Shown: positions 54,836 to 63,975 of the stretch, in pieces
Numbering within the stretch: the stretch's first letter is position 1
Layout: every line of letters starts with the position of its first letter
Assembly (NCBI RefSeq): GCF_000411115.1
Contig: NZ_KE150257.1
Coordinates: 115,174 to 179,173 of the forward strand
Reading direction: 5' to 3'
DNA: 64,000 nucleotides
From: Capnocytophaga granulosa ATCC 51502
GTDB lineage: Bacteria > Bacteroidota > Bacteroidia > Flavobacteriales > Flavobacteriaceae
The notes under the pieces: generated by a model
What the model saw: only the letters and a program-made list of their open reading frames with translations
Told to the model about the DNA's origin: nothing
Database searches by the model: none
Program-made: the position numbers and the translations under genes

Positions 54836-55600
54836 ATGCTATTCTTAAAAAAAATAATATCCCGTTTTCAAAAAAAAGACGGGATATTTTTTGCTAAAAT
54901 GGAGAATCTCTTAGGCTTCCGCCCTAAGGAGATCCATTACTACCAGGAGGCTTTTACCCTTGGTACGGCTCGCTGTGAGGGGACTGCGCCCCATGTGAGC
55001 TACGAACGATTGGAGTTCCTTGGCGATGCCATACTCGGTGCGGTCATCGCTCACTTTGTCTTCCTACAAGCCCCCGACAAGAACGAAGGGGATCTGACCA
55101 AGATGCGTACCCGTATGGTAAGGCGAGAGAACCTCAACCAAATAGGCGAACAGCTACGCCTGAGGGACTACCTGCTGACGGACAAGAAGACCGTACTGCT
55201 TAGCGGCAACATCACGGGAAATCTATTGGAAGCCCTCGTAGGGGCAATTTACTTGGACTTGGGCTATGGCAAGGCCACCGAGTTTATCCATCGTATCCTG
55301 ATAGATAACAACTTAAGCATGAGAGACTTGGAGCATAAGGTCATTAGCTACAAGTCCCTAATGGTAGAGTGGGCACAGAAGTACCACAAGACCATCGCTT
55401 TCGTTTCCGAAGAAGACACCACCTATCAGGGCAACACCAAGCACTTCCAAGCCAAGGTGATGATCAACGAAAAAGTCTATGCCAAAGCGCATGATACCTC
55501 CAAGAAAAAAGCTGAAGAACGCGCTGCCAAGCGTGCTTTCTTCCGTGCGGGAGATCAGAAAAAGAAAAACAAAAAGAAAAATCCTATCAAACAACCCTAA
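54836..55600 (+). CDS. rnc: Ribonuclease III
   Basis: Cuts double-stranded RNA in rRNA and mRNA maturation. 254 residues: the signature ERLEFLGDAILG (about 64-75), the second acidic site NLLEALVGAIYLD and a C-terminal dsRBD (TKHFQAKVMINEK, KKKAEERAAKRAF). The ATG at 54836 touches the fabF stop; an ATG at 54898 (MENLLGF) is a later alternative. A strong hairpin lies inside the first 20 codons. Confidence 0.95.
   Translation: MLFLKKIISRFQKKDGIFFAKMENLLGFRPKEIHYYQEAFTLGTARCEGTAPHVSYERLEFLGDAILGAVIAHFVFLQAPDKNEGDLTKMRTRMVRRENLNQIGEQLRLRDYLLTDKKTVLLSGNITGNLLEALVGAIYLDLGYGKATEFIHRILIDNNLSMRDLEHKVISYKSLMVEWAQKYHKTIAFVSEEDTTYQGNTKHFQAKVMINEKVYAKAHDTSKKKAEERAAKRAFFRAGDQKKKNKKKNPIKQP
54856..54892 (+). 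promoter_or_regulatory. Terminator-like hairpin in the rnc start region
   Basis: AATATCCCGT (54856-54865) and ACGGGATATT (54879-54888) pair perfectly over a 13-base loop, with four more Ts. It lies behind fabF and inside the first codons of rnc. It could end fabF transcripts or be a cleavage site for RNase III itself, as known for rnc leaders elsewhere. Confidence 0.7.
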
Positions 55601-55615
55601 CCCAAAACGATACCT

Positions 55616-55906
55616 ATGCCACAGACCCAACCCCTACCCAATGAGGCATACGACGAAGACCTTCTCACAGAGTATGCCGACCTCTACCAAATCATGCTCT
55701 ACAACGACGATTACAATACCTTTGACTACGTCATAGAACTGCTCATGGAGGTATGTGATCACACTTACGAACAAGCAGAACAGTGTGCCGCCTTAGTGCA
55801 CTTCTCAGGCAAATGCCCCGTAAAAGAAGGTTCCTACGAAGACCTCCTGCCCCGCTGTAGCCGCCTCACTCGCGCAGGCCTTACCGCAGAAATACTACCG
55901 AGATAA
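55616..55906 (+). CDS. clpS: ATP-dependent Clp protease adaptor ClpS
   Basis: ClpS brings N-degron proteins to ClpAP. 96 residues with the ligand-pocket segment YQIMLYNDDYNTFDYVIELL and the HFSGKCPVKEG block. Starts 15 bases after rnc. Confidence 0.9.
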   Translation: MPQTQPLPNEAYDEDLLTEYADLYQIMLYNDDYNTFDYVIELLMEVCDHTYEQAEQCAALVHFSGKCPVKEGSYEDLLPRCSRLTRAGLTAEILPR

Positions 55907-55951
55907 AAAGTATCAAGGATAAGGGTAGTACTATTCTAGTAGCTATAAAAA

Positions 55952-56530
55952 TTATCTCTTATTAAAGATATTCATTTTGTCTGGAATCACTTTTACAGAG
56001 GGGGCTTTTTTAGAAGTCTTTTTTACATCTTGTATGATCTCCTCTGTGCCATCTATGCTAAGCTTAACAACTCTATTGGACAAGAGGAATAAGGCACTAT
56101 CCAAATCTATGTTTTTTGAAATATAAAGTTTTTGAGGCTTTAGGTAGATAAAAACTTTTTTAAGTTTGGTAAAGAATTTCGCTACTTTTGCGGAAAAATC
56201 TTTATGATTCGTACAAGTATAAAAACGTCCACTTACATAGGCTCCTGAGGGATTTTTGAAAGCTGTAGAATATTCTAATATAGAACTATTATATTCATCC
56301 ACTACAAGGACTTTCCTTAAATCATGATAAGTAAGTTTCTTATAGGCAATATGTTCTTTACCATCTGCATCCGTTAGGCGGTAAAGTTTTTTATCTATGG
56401 TATCTTCAAACAGTTGTAGACTATTTTTCGGACAGGAAACCTCTATCATTTCTCCAAAATGTTCACGCAATATATCTACTATAATTTTTCTATCAGCATC
56501 TGTGGCATAAAAATTTAGTTGTCTGCTCAT
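55952..56530 (-). CDS. Protein of unknown function
   Basis: 192 residues, no signal peptide. Basic, with a C-terminal Lys-rich tail. Contains DILREHFGEMIEVSCPKNS and YLKPQKLYISKNIDL. I recognise no family. First gene of the accessory island, with its own minus-strand promoter. Confidence 0.7.
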   Translation of the reverse strand: MSRQLNFYATDADRKIIVDILREHFGEMIEVSCPKNSLQLFEDTIDKKLYRLTDADGKEHIAYKKLTYHDLRKVLVVDEYNSSILEYSTAFKNPSGAYVSGRFYTCTNHKDFSAKVAKFFTKLKKVFIYLKPQKLYISKNIDLDSALFLLSNRVVKLSIDGTEEIIQDVKKTSKKAPSVKVIPDKMNIFNKR

Positions 56531-56644
56531 GTTCTTTATCTTTAGCTCCTTATCAAGTATTTTTTTGAGTATAGTCCTATCTGTTTTAATTACAATTATT
56601 GTTTATTGGATATCTCATGCTTAGGAATACTCCTTTTTAAGTAA

Positions 56645-56676
56645 CAAAGGTACATTATTTTCCTAAGTTATACAAA
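56645..56676 (-). promoter_or_regulatory. Promoter of the gene at 55952
   Basis: On the minus strand TTTG (56673-56676) and TACCTTTG (56645-56652) with a 20-base spacer. Apart from this and the promoter at 56911, the region 56531-56966 shows nothing. Confidence 0.7.
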
Positions 56677-56910
56677 CCTAACGAACAGATTCTTCACGGA
56701 GGAGATACTACCAAGATAAATCAAGAATGAATAATATAGACCGATGACTAATGATCAATATCTATAAGGATTAAGGAGGGGATATGACTGATTAAGAGTA
56801 ATAAGGTATTGTTGTACCTGCTCATATTCTCTTGTTCCCCAATGAGGTTGCCACTTGGATTCTAATTTGAATATATTGTAATATTATAGAAAAAATTATC
56901 AAAAAAGCAC

Positions 56911-56940
56911 TTGCAAAAATAGAAAAAAGTTGTATCTTTG
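56911..56940 (+). promoter_or_regulatory. Promoter of the DUF6884/GIY-YIG-like gene
   Basis: TTG (56911-56913) and TATCTTTG (56933-56940), 19-base spacer, 26 bases before the ATG at 56967. Confidence 0.72.
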
Positions 56941-56966
56941 TGAGGTCAAATTTTAATTTCTATAAC

Positions 56967-58052
56967 ATGAAGACGATTATACTTATATCATGTGCAGCCA
57001 AAAAAGCAAAAGAAAAATCGAAAGCTGAGGATCTATATATAAGTCCTTTGTTTAAAAAGAGTTTAGCCTATGCAAAGACTCTTACTACAACAGATAACAT
57101 CTATATTTTGTCAGCGAAACATCATCTACTTCCGCTTGACAAAGTGATTGCTCCTTATGATGTCTCTCTTAAGAAAGATATTACAAAAGAGGAAGATAGA
57201 GTTAAGTGGGGAGAAAAGGTAATAGAAGAATTGAAGAAAGTGGCTGATATAAAAAAAGATAAGTTTATTATTTTGGCGGGGAAGGATTATGTAAAACCTA
57301 TCAAAGATAGGTTAGTAAATGTTGAGCTTCCTTTTGATGGAGTGAGAGGAAATGGAGAAATGCTTCAGAGGCTTAATAAAGAGGAAGAAAAAATATGGAT
57401 AGCGGAGCAGGAGATATTGAGGCGTAAATTAGAAGATTTAAATAAAAAAGTCCAAGGGATAAATATAACAGGAGAAACTACAGAAACATCAGTGTATATT
57501 CTGCATGAACTATTTAATATCTTAAAGCGATTTACTTTTCCTTACAAAAAAAGAATAGGAAAAAAATGGATTGTTCCTCGTAATGGTATCTATATATTCT
57601 TTGAAAAAGGAGAAACTATTACAACTCCTGATGGGAGAGTACTTGATCGTATAGTAAGAGTGGGAACACATGAAAAAGATGATAATCTCTATAAACGTCT
57701 GAAACAACATTTTACGGGAAATATAACCTCAAGTATTTTTAGAAAAGATATAGGAAAAGCACTCTTTACCGACAATGAGGAGGAAATCAGCAAATATATG
57801 AGAGAGAATCTTTCTTTTGTTGTTTTTGAAGTAGAAACAGAGGAAGAACGACTTTGTTGGGAAGAGAGAATAGTTTTTACACTCTCTAAGGCTGTTATAT
57901 TAGGGCAGATATCACCCTCTGAAGATTGGTTAGGAAAATCCTCTCCCAAAGAAAAGATTAGGAAAAGTGGTCTTTGGCAGGTAGAGGGAATCTATATAGA
58001 GGAATTGGATAAAGCAGGTATCAGTAGATTGATGCAAATAGTTGGGAAGTAA
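56967..58052 (+). CDS. DUF6884-like / GIY-YIG-like fusion protein
   Basis: 361 residues. The N-terminal ~140 residues match the DUF6884-like pattern (ISCAAKKAKEKSKAEDLYIS, IYILSAKHHLLPLDKVIAPYD), a YaaA-like fold seen in DNA-modification and phage contexts. The C-terminal half has a GIY-YIG-like layout: NGIYIFFEKGE, RIVRVGTHEK, LYKRLKQHFTG with the Arg, and SSIFRKDIGKAL. The combination suggests a nucleic-acid enzyme; the activity is not proven. In an AT-rich island before the MBL/STAND pair. ATG at 56967 chosen because a promoter -7 box overlaps the earlier GTG. Confidence 0.7.
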   Translation: MKTIILISCAAKKAKEKSKAEDLYISPLFKKSLAYAKTLTTTDNIYILSAKHHLLPLDKVIAPYDVSLKKDITKEEDRVKWGEKVIEELKKVADIKKDKFIILAGKDYVKPIKDRLVNVELPFDGVRGNGEMLQRLNKEEEKIWIAEQEILRRKLEDLNKKVQGINITGETTETSVYILHELFNILKRFTFPYKKRIGKKWIVPRNGIYIFFEKGETITTPDGRVLDRIVRVGTHEKDDNLYKRLKQHFTGNITSSIFRKDIGKALFTDNEEEISKYMRENLSFVVFEVETEEERLCWEERIVFTLSKAVILGQISPSEDWLGKSSPKEKIRKSGLWQVEGIYIEELDKAGISRLMQIVGK

Positions 58053-58093
58053 GATGTAATGGACAAAAATGAGGCTGTTTCTTTGTGCTGCTA

Positions 58094-58125
58094 TTGGATA
58101 ATAAAAAACTGTTTTACCTTTGCCT
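58094..58125 (+). promoter_or_regulatory. Possible promoter of the MBL/STAND operon
   Basis: TTGG near 58094 and TACCTTTG near 58118, spacer about 20 bases, roughly 215 bases before the MBL gene. The rest of 58053-58339 shows no gene. Confidence 0.5.
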
Positions 58126-58339
58126 TATCTATGATTATCTTTGATAGGTTGCTCTCCAGTAGATCCTATTTCCATTTATATAGATGAGGCAAAGATAAAA
58201 TATATTTTTGGCATAGACAAATACTAATCTAAAAAACAGTATTAATTTTCTCTATTAGGAACAACCATCTCTAAAAAGCCTTATTTTTCTATGTCCAAAT
58301 AGGTGCAAGGTTTGATTATAAACTCAAAAATGAATATCA

Positions 58340-59518
58340 ATGAAATATACATTTAGAACTTTTTTTTGCGGTATGGGGGACTGTATATTTTTGATGCTTG
58401 AAAATGGTTGCCATACTTTAAATATTATGGTTGATTGCGGTAAGTACATAGATGAGATAGATAACTTTGTTAAAACTGAGTTGAAAAACAAAATCGATTA
58501 TCTGATAGTTACACACATAGACAACGATCATATCAATGGGCTAATAACAATGCTAACCAAAAACAGTGATCTTATAATCGGCAATATCATATACAACTGC
58601 TACCAAAGGCTTATAAAAAATGCAATACCATGGACGGATAAGATGACGGAGAATGTGAGTAGATTGTATGGCAAGTTACCAATTGTGATTGATATGATAA
58701 GTCAAGATATCAATGAAGAAAAAGCGGTGACACTGGCCGAATGTATACTTAGGAAAGAAGAATGGAATAGGACTTGGCAAAGAGAATATGTTACTGATGA
58801 GTCTCCTGCGATTCAACTTGCCAACAATATGGGGAGGATTATTTTCCTTTCTCCATCCCAAGCTGCTTTAGATCAATTGGATAAGAAATATCGCAAACTG
58901 TTTTGGCAACAACTGTACAAACAAAAAGAGGAAGAATATGACAAGGAGGAAACAATCTATGAGGCTTTGATGAGAATTGCACAACTCGATGAAGATGAGG
59001 AGATAAAAGAAGAGAACGTAAACGATTGTACGATCAATGAACATACATTGAAGCAATATGCGTGTCAATCATTATCAAAAATGGATGACAACAACATGGC
59101 TTCTATAGCCTTTGTATGGGAACATCAAGGCCATAGAATTCTGTTTATGGGAGATGCAGATCCAACACAGGTAAGTAAAGCGATAGAAGAAGCGTATAAA
59201 GATGAAACAAAACCTATTATCTTTGATCTCATTAAAGTTTCACATCATGGTAGTGCACACAGTACTTCCAAGGAATTGATGAATATGGCTGATAGCGAAA
59301 GATTTTTCTTTACTGGAGGTGCAAAAGAAAGGCCTAGTTTACAAACCTTGGGTAGAATTATAACAAATCCCTTGCCTGATGGTATTGAGTATAGGGATAT
59401 CCGATACAATCGGCACAATGTAATACTGAAAAAACTGGCTGATCTTTCTGTGGAAGAAAAGAACAGCCTTCATATCAAAGTAAATGATAACCAAAACAGT
59501 TATGAATTTTCCTATTGA
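58340..59518 (+). CDS. MBL-fold metallohydrolase, AVAST type I-like (Avs1A-like)
   Basis: 392 residues without signal or membrane helices. The metal site is THIDNDH (HxDxDH, residues 59-64), with GDAD at 271-274 and SHHGSAHS at 301-308. This is the ComEC/Rec2-type MBL group. An insert of about 100 residues, rich in Glu/Lys (about 175-245), parts the two halves. The next gene starts before this one ends (overlap 35 or 17 bases), so both proteins are made together. In type I AVAST an MBL protein accompanies a STAND ATPase. Confidence 0.85.
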   Translation: MKYTFRTFFCGMGDCIFLMLENGCHTLNIMVDCGKYIDEIDNFVKTELKNKIDYLIVTHIDNDHINGLITMLTKNSDLIIGNIIYNCYQRLIKNAIPWTDKMTENVSRLYGKLPIVIDMISQDINEEKAVTLAECILRKEEWNRTWQREYVTDESPAIQLANNMGRIIFLSPSQAALDQLDKKYRKLFWQQLYKQKEEEYDKEETIYEALMRIAQLDEDEEIKEENVNDCTINEHTLKQYACQSLSKMDDNNMASIAFVWEHQGHRILFMGDADPTQVSKAIEEAYKDETKPIIFDLIKVSHHGSAHSTSKELMNMADSERFFFTGGAKERPSLQTLGRIITNPLPDGIEYRDIRYNRHNVILKKLADLSVEEKNSLHIKVNDNQNSYEFSY

Positions 59519-62500
59519 AATTAAGAAAAAACTGTATAACACGATTGTTCCTGTAATATGCGGGAGCAATAGGGGGACTGCCTTTTTTATAAAAGATGAT
59601 ACATTGCTGACAGCACGACATGTATTAGGTGATTATGCAGTTGACAATGAGGAAGTACTTATTCAAGTTGAAAACAAAAATAGAGTATGTCAAATAGAGT
59701 ATATTGCAGAAGAAGAAGATCCTATAGATGTTATACTATTAAGAACAGGGAAGTATAAACATGAGCAATACTTGTCTCTGTTGTCTGCTGTCTTTAATGA
59801 AGAAAGACCTTTGTGTATCATGGGTTATCCAAAAGAACTGGTCAATGGTAAAGATATTATAAGCATAGATGTACATGATAGAGTAAGCACAACAACAAGA
59901 GAGTTTGATACGGCTGTGGTTAGAACCGACTCACTTGCCTTGGAGTCTTACAAAGGTTTTTCAGGTTCGCCCGTGCTAAATGAAAAGGGCTCTGTAATAG
60001 GTGTTACATTAAAGCAATTGTGTGGAGGGTTGGGGTATTGTTCGGTGAGCAGTATTAAAGAGCGGTTAAAATCGCATGGTATAGAAATGTCAGAAGACTG
60101 GCAGAGCGAAGACTTTTCACCTATGGGAAGGGGAACAAGCCAACGACAGGTAAACAATGCTATTGGATATGCGACTCTGAGATACAATGCTGATTTACAT
60201 ATCGCAAACAGAGAGTTGGATGATAAAATCGATTTGTTTGCAGTAAAGGAAGTACAGGATGCTCTCTATGAGCGATTGTCGAGTTTAGAGAGTATTGCAT
60301 TGTCGATAAAATATATTTGCACACACCTATCTAAATACAAAAAGGGTGATTATGCAAGGCTCTATTCTCAGTTGGAGAATATACGTGCCAATTATGCTCA
60401 AGATGGATCTAACGAAGGAGATCTTACAAACTTCTTTCACGAAGAGTTGCCACGATTGAAAGCAGATATAGAACTAATGTCCTATTGTCAAAGCAAACTA
60501 TTGATGATAAGTGCAGAAGCAGGCATAGGTAAGACCCATTATATGTGCGCTACCGCCCAACGGCTATCTCAACGTATAAATGTGTATCTGTTATTTGGTA
60601 GCCGGTTTACCTCACAAGAAGACTTTGAATTGCAGTTAGCAAGAATGTCAGGAATAGGAAACAAATCGTTAAAGGATTTGGACGATGCGATGGAAGAACA
60701 ACATTCGAATGCTCTTATCGTCATTGATGCCATTAATGAGGGTGCTACAAATGTATTTTGGAATACAGTACTAAAAAACGTGGGGGAAAGGGTCAATCAA
60801 TTAAAGAACTTGCGGGTAATCATTACATATAGAGACGGGGACTTTAAGCCTTCAGATGTTTTGGAAAATTGGGGGGAAGCGTCTATGAAGGGGTATGGTT
60901 CACAAGTCCGTGAAGCGGTTAGAAAATACTTTACCTATTACAAAATTAAGGACGAAGATGGTTCGATTTGTAGTCGTTTCTTAGAGGAGTTTAAAAATCC
61001 ACTGTTCCTAAATATCTTCTGCCAAGTTGTGAGTCAAGACTTTAGCTTCATAAAAAGAGATTTCTCCTACATAGAACTTTATCGGAAATATATAGAGTAT
61101 AGGAACATTGTAGTTTCAGATGGGGTGGATGAAGATCCACACCGAAATGTGACAGGAAAGCTGTTGGACAAACTGGCAAACACTTCATTGTTCTATAATT
61201 CATGTCAGGATCTGCCAAGAGAAAAGGCAAGACTCTATGCAGATCAAATATGCAGAAATAGGACATGGTCCAATAGTTTGTTGTACTGGGCAATAAAAGA
61301 AAATCTGTTGCTGGAAACAGGTGCGGATGGTGAAAGCCTAATGTTTGGATTTCAGAAGATTGGTGACTTCCTAATGGCTGATGCCTTTTGCAAAAGTGAG
61401 ATAAAGGATAATGTAAAAATTGATTTTGTGATAGATAAGTCGGAATGTCAACAACATCGCCTGTACAGGCATTTCCTCACAGCTTTACTTTCGGAATGGT
61501 CCCTTATGCCAGAATTGTTGAAAAGGGATTTACTTGCGCACAAGAATCTGTTGAAGATCTTGTTAGAAAGTCTACATTATCGTGCAAGAAACAATGAATT
61601 AGTTTTTCACTGGATGGTAAGACAACAGGTCTTCTCATTAAGTATATTACGTAATTTTCTAAGCATATTGCCGGAAAAAGTATTCCTTATGGCACACGAT
61701 AAGCTGATGAAAAAATCATTAGTTAAGAGAGACAAGCAATGGACAACATCTGTGAATGATATTTATGACCCTTTCTTTTCTAGTAATGTAGATGATTTTC
61801 TTGAATTAGAAATTAAAGAGAATGACTATGGAAAATATCTGATACTTCTAGGATGGATGTGTACATCAACGCATCCTTTCATCAGGGGGAGAGTGTTGAG
61901 AAAATTGGTTTCTTTGTTTGATAAGGCACCGGAGTTGTTACAAGAAGCTTTACGTTTATTTGCTTCATGCAATGATATGTATGTGGTGGAAATGATAGTG
62001 TGCTCCATTTATGGTCACCTCTTAAGAAAAAGAAACAAGAAAGAGTGCACTGAGATAGCGGAACTGATGCTTAATATATTTTATGTGGATGGGAAAGCTC
62101 CATTAGATATATTGGTCAGACAATGGACGATGTTGATTTTGCAATATGCAGATTACTTGAATGGAGATAATGCTTTTTGGAAGAATATAAAAACTCCTTT
62201 CATAACAGATGTCCCTGATTCTTTAGTATCATCAGAATTAGGTAACAATGAGAACTATTTTGGCTCGTCTGATGGTTCTAAAAGATTGTATGATACATTG
62301 TGTGGTCTTTCTGATTTTAATAGATATGTCCTTGGGTCTAATTCTTATAATTATAGTTGTGTATTCTATGAAGAAAAAGGGGGTAAATATCAATCTATTT
62401 CATTGCAACATATTAGAAATATAATGGCAAATATTATAATGAATGAATATGGTTGGGATGATGGACTTGGAGAATTGGACAAGAATGTATATAGCACATC

Positions 62501-63551
62501 AAGATATGACAACAAAACTGAACGTTTTGGTAAAAAATATCTCTGGATGGCATTGTATAAAACAGATGCTATACTATCTGACCATTGTTTAATATTGAAA
62601 GATAGGTATTATGGCTCTGACATCCCAAAAAAGGAAGATATAGCAACGAAACCTTATCCTTGGTTGACAAACGAACATTCCACAATAGATCCAACACTAT
62701 TGGGTGAACAAAAAAATGATTTGCCTTCTTTTAAAGTCAATTCATTAGAAGAAGTTGATAGTGTTGATAATAAACAATGGATGGATCAGCAGTATCAACT
62801 CCCAGCTCCACGGCTCCTGCTTAAAGATGAGAATGACGAGGACTGGGTACTACTAACTTGCTATGACGGACATACAACAGAGGCAGAAGATAATACCATC
62901 AAAAATCTTTTCTTGTATACCAACGCTGGGTTCATTAAGAAAGAGGAGGTGAATGCTTTCAAGGAATGGGCTAGAAATCAGAACTTTTATGGGAGATGGA
63001 TGCCAGAATGTAGAAATGGAAGTACGGATTATTTGTGGAATGAATACCCTTGGGCAGAAACCTATATTCGACAAAGAGATGAATTGGAAAAGGATCATAG
63101 TTACGAAAATTCAGGTTTTAAATTGCAGTTGTCATATGAAGCTCAATTGCAAGAAAACGGGTTTGGTTTAAATGAATCTGATAGTTGGCTTGCAGAAGTA
63201 TGTATGCCCAACCATCATATTATGGAATACTTAAAATTATACACGGCAGAAAGAGGAGTAGTAAGAGACACATCTGCCAATGAAATAGTAGTGTCAGTAA
63301 ATATTCGGATTGGGAGGTTAAAAGGGTTGGCCATGCGAAAAAAGTATTTATTAGAATATCTCATACACTTTGGATATGCTCTTGTCTATTATTCATTAGG
63401 TGAAAAATTAGTAAGAACGAAAAATAGTTATAAAAATTTAGGGAAGTTTTATGACTTATCTGCCGCATATTTATATGAAGATGCAAATATTGTGGATATC
63501 CAACCTATGCGTATATCTAAAATATTACCTGAAACAAAGGAAGAGGAATAA
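59502..63551 (+). CDS. Trypsin-like protease / STAND NTPase fusion, AVAST type I-like
   Basis: One large protein (1,349 residues from the ATG at 59502; an ATG at 59484 adds six). N-terminal trypsin-like protease: His in TARHVLGDY, Asp in DPIDVILL and Ser in GFSGSPV (residues about 40, 76 and 154). A linker (about 195-330) leads to a STAND/NACHT-type ATPase with Walker A EAGIGKTH (about 339-346) and Walker B ALIVIDAINE (about 404-413). The last ~750 residues show no repeats I recognise and would be the sensor part. STAND proteins detect a phage protein and then switch on the effector, here probably the protease and/or the MBL protein. Overlaps the MBL gene; nothing of the operon follows. Confidence 0.85.
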   Translation: MNFPIEIKKKLYNTIVPVICGSNRGTAFFIKDDTLLTARHVLGDYAVDNEEVLIQVENKNRVCQIEYIAEEEDPIDVILLRTGKYKHEQYLSLLSAVFNEERPLCIMGYPKELVNGKDIISIDVHDRVSTTTREFDTAVVRTDSLALESYKGFSGSPVLNEKGSVIGVTLKQLCGGLGYCSVSSIKERLKSHGIEMSEDWQSEDFSPMGRGTSQRQVNNAIGYATLRYNADLHIANRELDDKIDLFAVKEVQDALYERLSSLESIALSIKYICTHLSKYKKGDYARLYSQLENIRANYAQDGSNEGDLTNFFHEELPRLKADIELMSYCQSKLLMISAEAGIGKTHYMCATAQRLSQRINVYLLFGSRFTSQEDFELQLARMSGIGNKSLKDLDDAMEEQHSNALIVIDAINEGATNVFWNTVLKNVGERVNQLKNLRVIITYRDGDFKPSDVLENWGEASMKGYGSQVREAVRKYFTYYKIKDEDGSICSRFLEEFKNPLFLNIFCQVVSQDFSFIKRDFSYIELYRKYIEYRNIVVSDGVDEDPHRNVTGKLLDKLANTSLFYNSCQDLPREKARLYADQICRNRTWSNSLLYWAIKENLLLETGADGESLMFGFQKIGDFLMADAFCKSEIKDNVKIDFVIDKSECQQHRLYRHFLTALLSEWSLMPELLKRDLLAHKNLLKILLESLHYRARNNELVFHWMVRQQVFSLSILRNFLSILPEKVFLMAHDKLMKKSLVKRDKQWTTSVNDIYDPFFSSNVDDFLELEIKENDYGKYLILLGWMCTSTHPFIRGRVLRKLVSLFDKAPELLQEALRLFASCNDMYVVEMIVCSIYGHLLRKRNKKECTEIAELMLNIFYVDGKAPLDILVRQWTMLILQYADYLNGDNAFWKNIKTPFITDVPDSLVSSELGNNENYFGSSDGSKRLYDTLCGLSDFNRYVLGSNSYNYSCVFYEEKGGKYQSISLQHIRNIMANIIMNEYGWDDGLGELDKNVYSTSRYDNKTERFGKKYLWMALYKTDAILSDHCLILKDRYYGSDIPKKEDIATKPYPWLTNEHSTIDPTLLGEQKNDLPSFKVNSLEEVDSVDNKQWMDQQYQLPAPRLLLKDENDEDWVLLTCYDGHTTEAEDNTIKNLFLYTNAGFIKKEEVNAFKEWARNQNFYGRWMPECRNGSTDYLWNEYPWAETYIRQRDELEKDHSYENSGFKLQLSYEAQLQENGFGLNESDSWLAEVCMPNHHIMEYLKLYTAERGVVRDTSANEIVVSVNIRIGRLKGLAMRKKYLLEYLIHFGYALVYYSLGEKLVRTKNSYKNLGKFYDLSAAYLYEDANIVDIQPMRISKILPETKEEE

Positions 63552-63605
63552 GTTTGGAAAAGAACATTGTTAAACAATAGATATTTCTCTTAATGTAAGT
63601 TCAAT

Positions 63606-63883
63606 TTAAACAGCAATTCTTTTCGTATCAATAATATCTTCTTCTAAGTTAATAGAAGGCTTTTTGTCAAAGGGAAAAAGCTATGATGGTACATCAGTTG
63701 TGAAATTTTCACAAGAACGATGCCTTGTATGTTCTATTTGACAAATGTTTTTAAGTCCATCACTTGTCTTTTTTCATCATCTTTTTTGATAATGAGAGCA
63801 GATATTATTTCATTAAAATTCTTGCAAAATTTATCTGTTATAAAAGATAGAGATTTTTCCACTTGGCAACATAAAGAATATTT
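63606..63883 (-). pseudogene. Possible remnant of a decayed gene
   Basis: On the minus strand an open stretch without start codon runs from 63883 to a stop at 63734 (SLSFITDKFCKNFNEIISAL is part of it), and a second piece in another frame ends at 63606 (FPFDKKPSINLEEDIIDT). Both read like protein sequence, so this may be the end of a gene broken by frameshifts. Evidence is weak; the rest of 63552-63944 shows nothing else. Confidence 0.25.
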
Positions 63884-63944
63884 TTATGTAATTATTTGAT
63901 TCTCAATACTATAAAAAATATTTCAAAAAAATTCGTTGAAATAT

Positions 63945-63975
63945 TTTGTCAGTTTAAAAAGAAGTTGTATTTTTG
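63945..63975 (+). promoter_or_regulatory. Strong promoter reading out of the window
   Basis: TTTG (63945-63948) and TATTTTTG (63968-63975), 19-base spacer. The transcript would start near the window end; rRNA, tRNA or a protein gene may follow. Confidence 0.7.
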
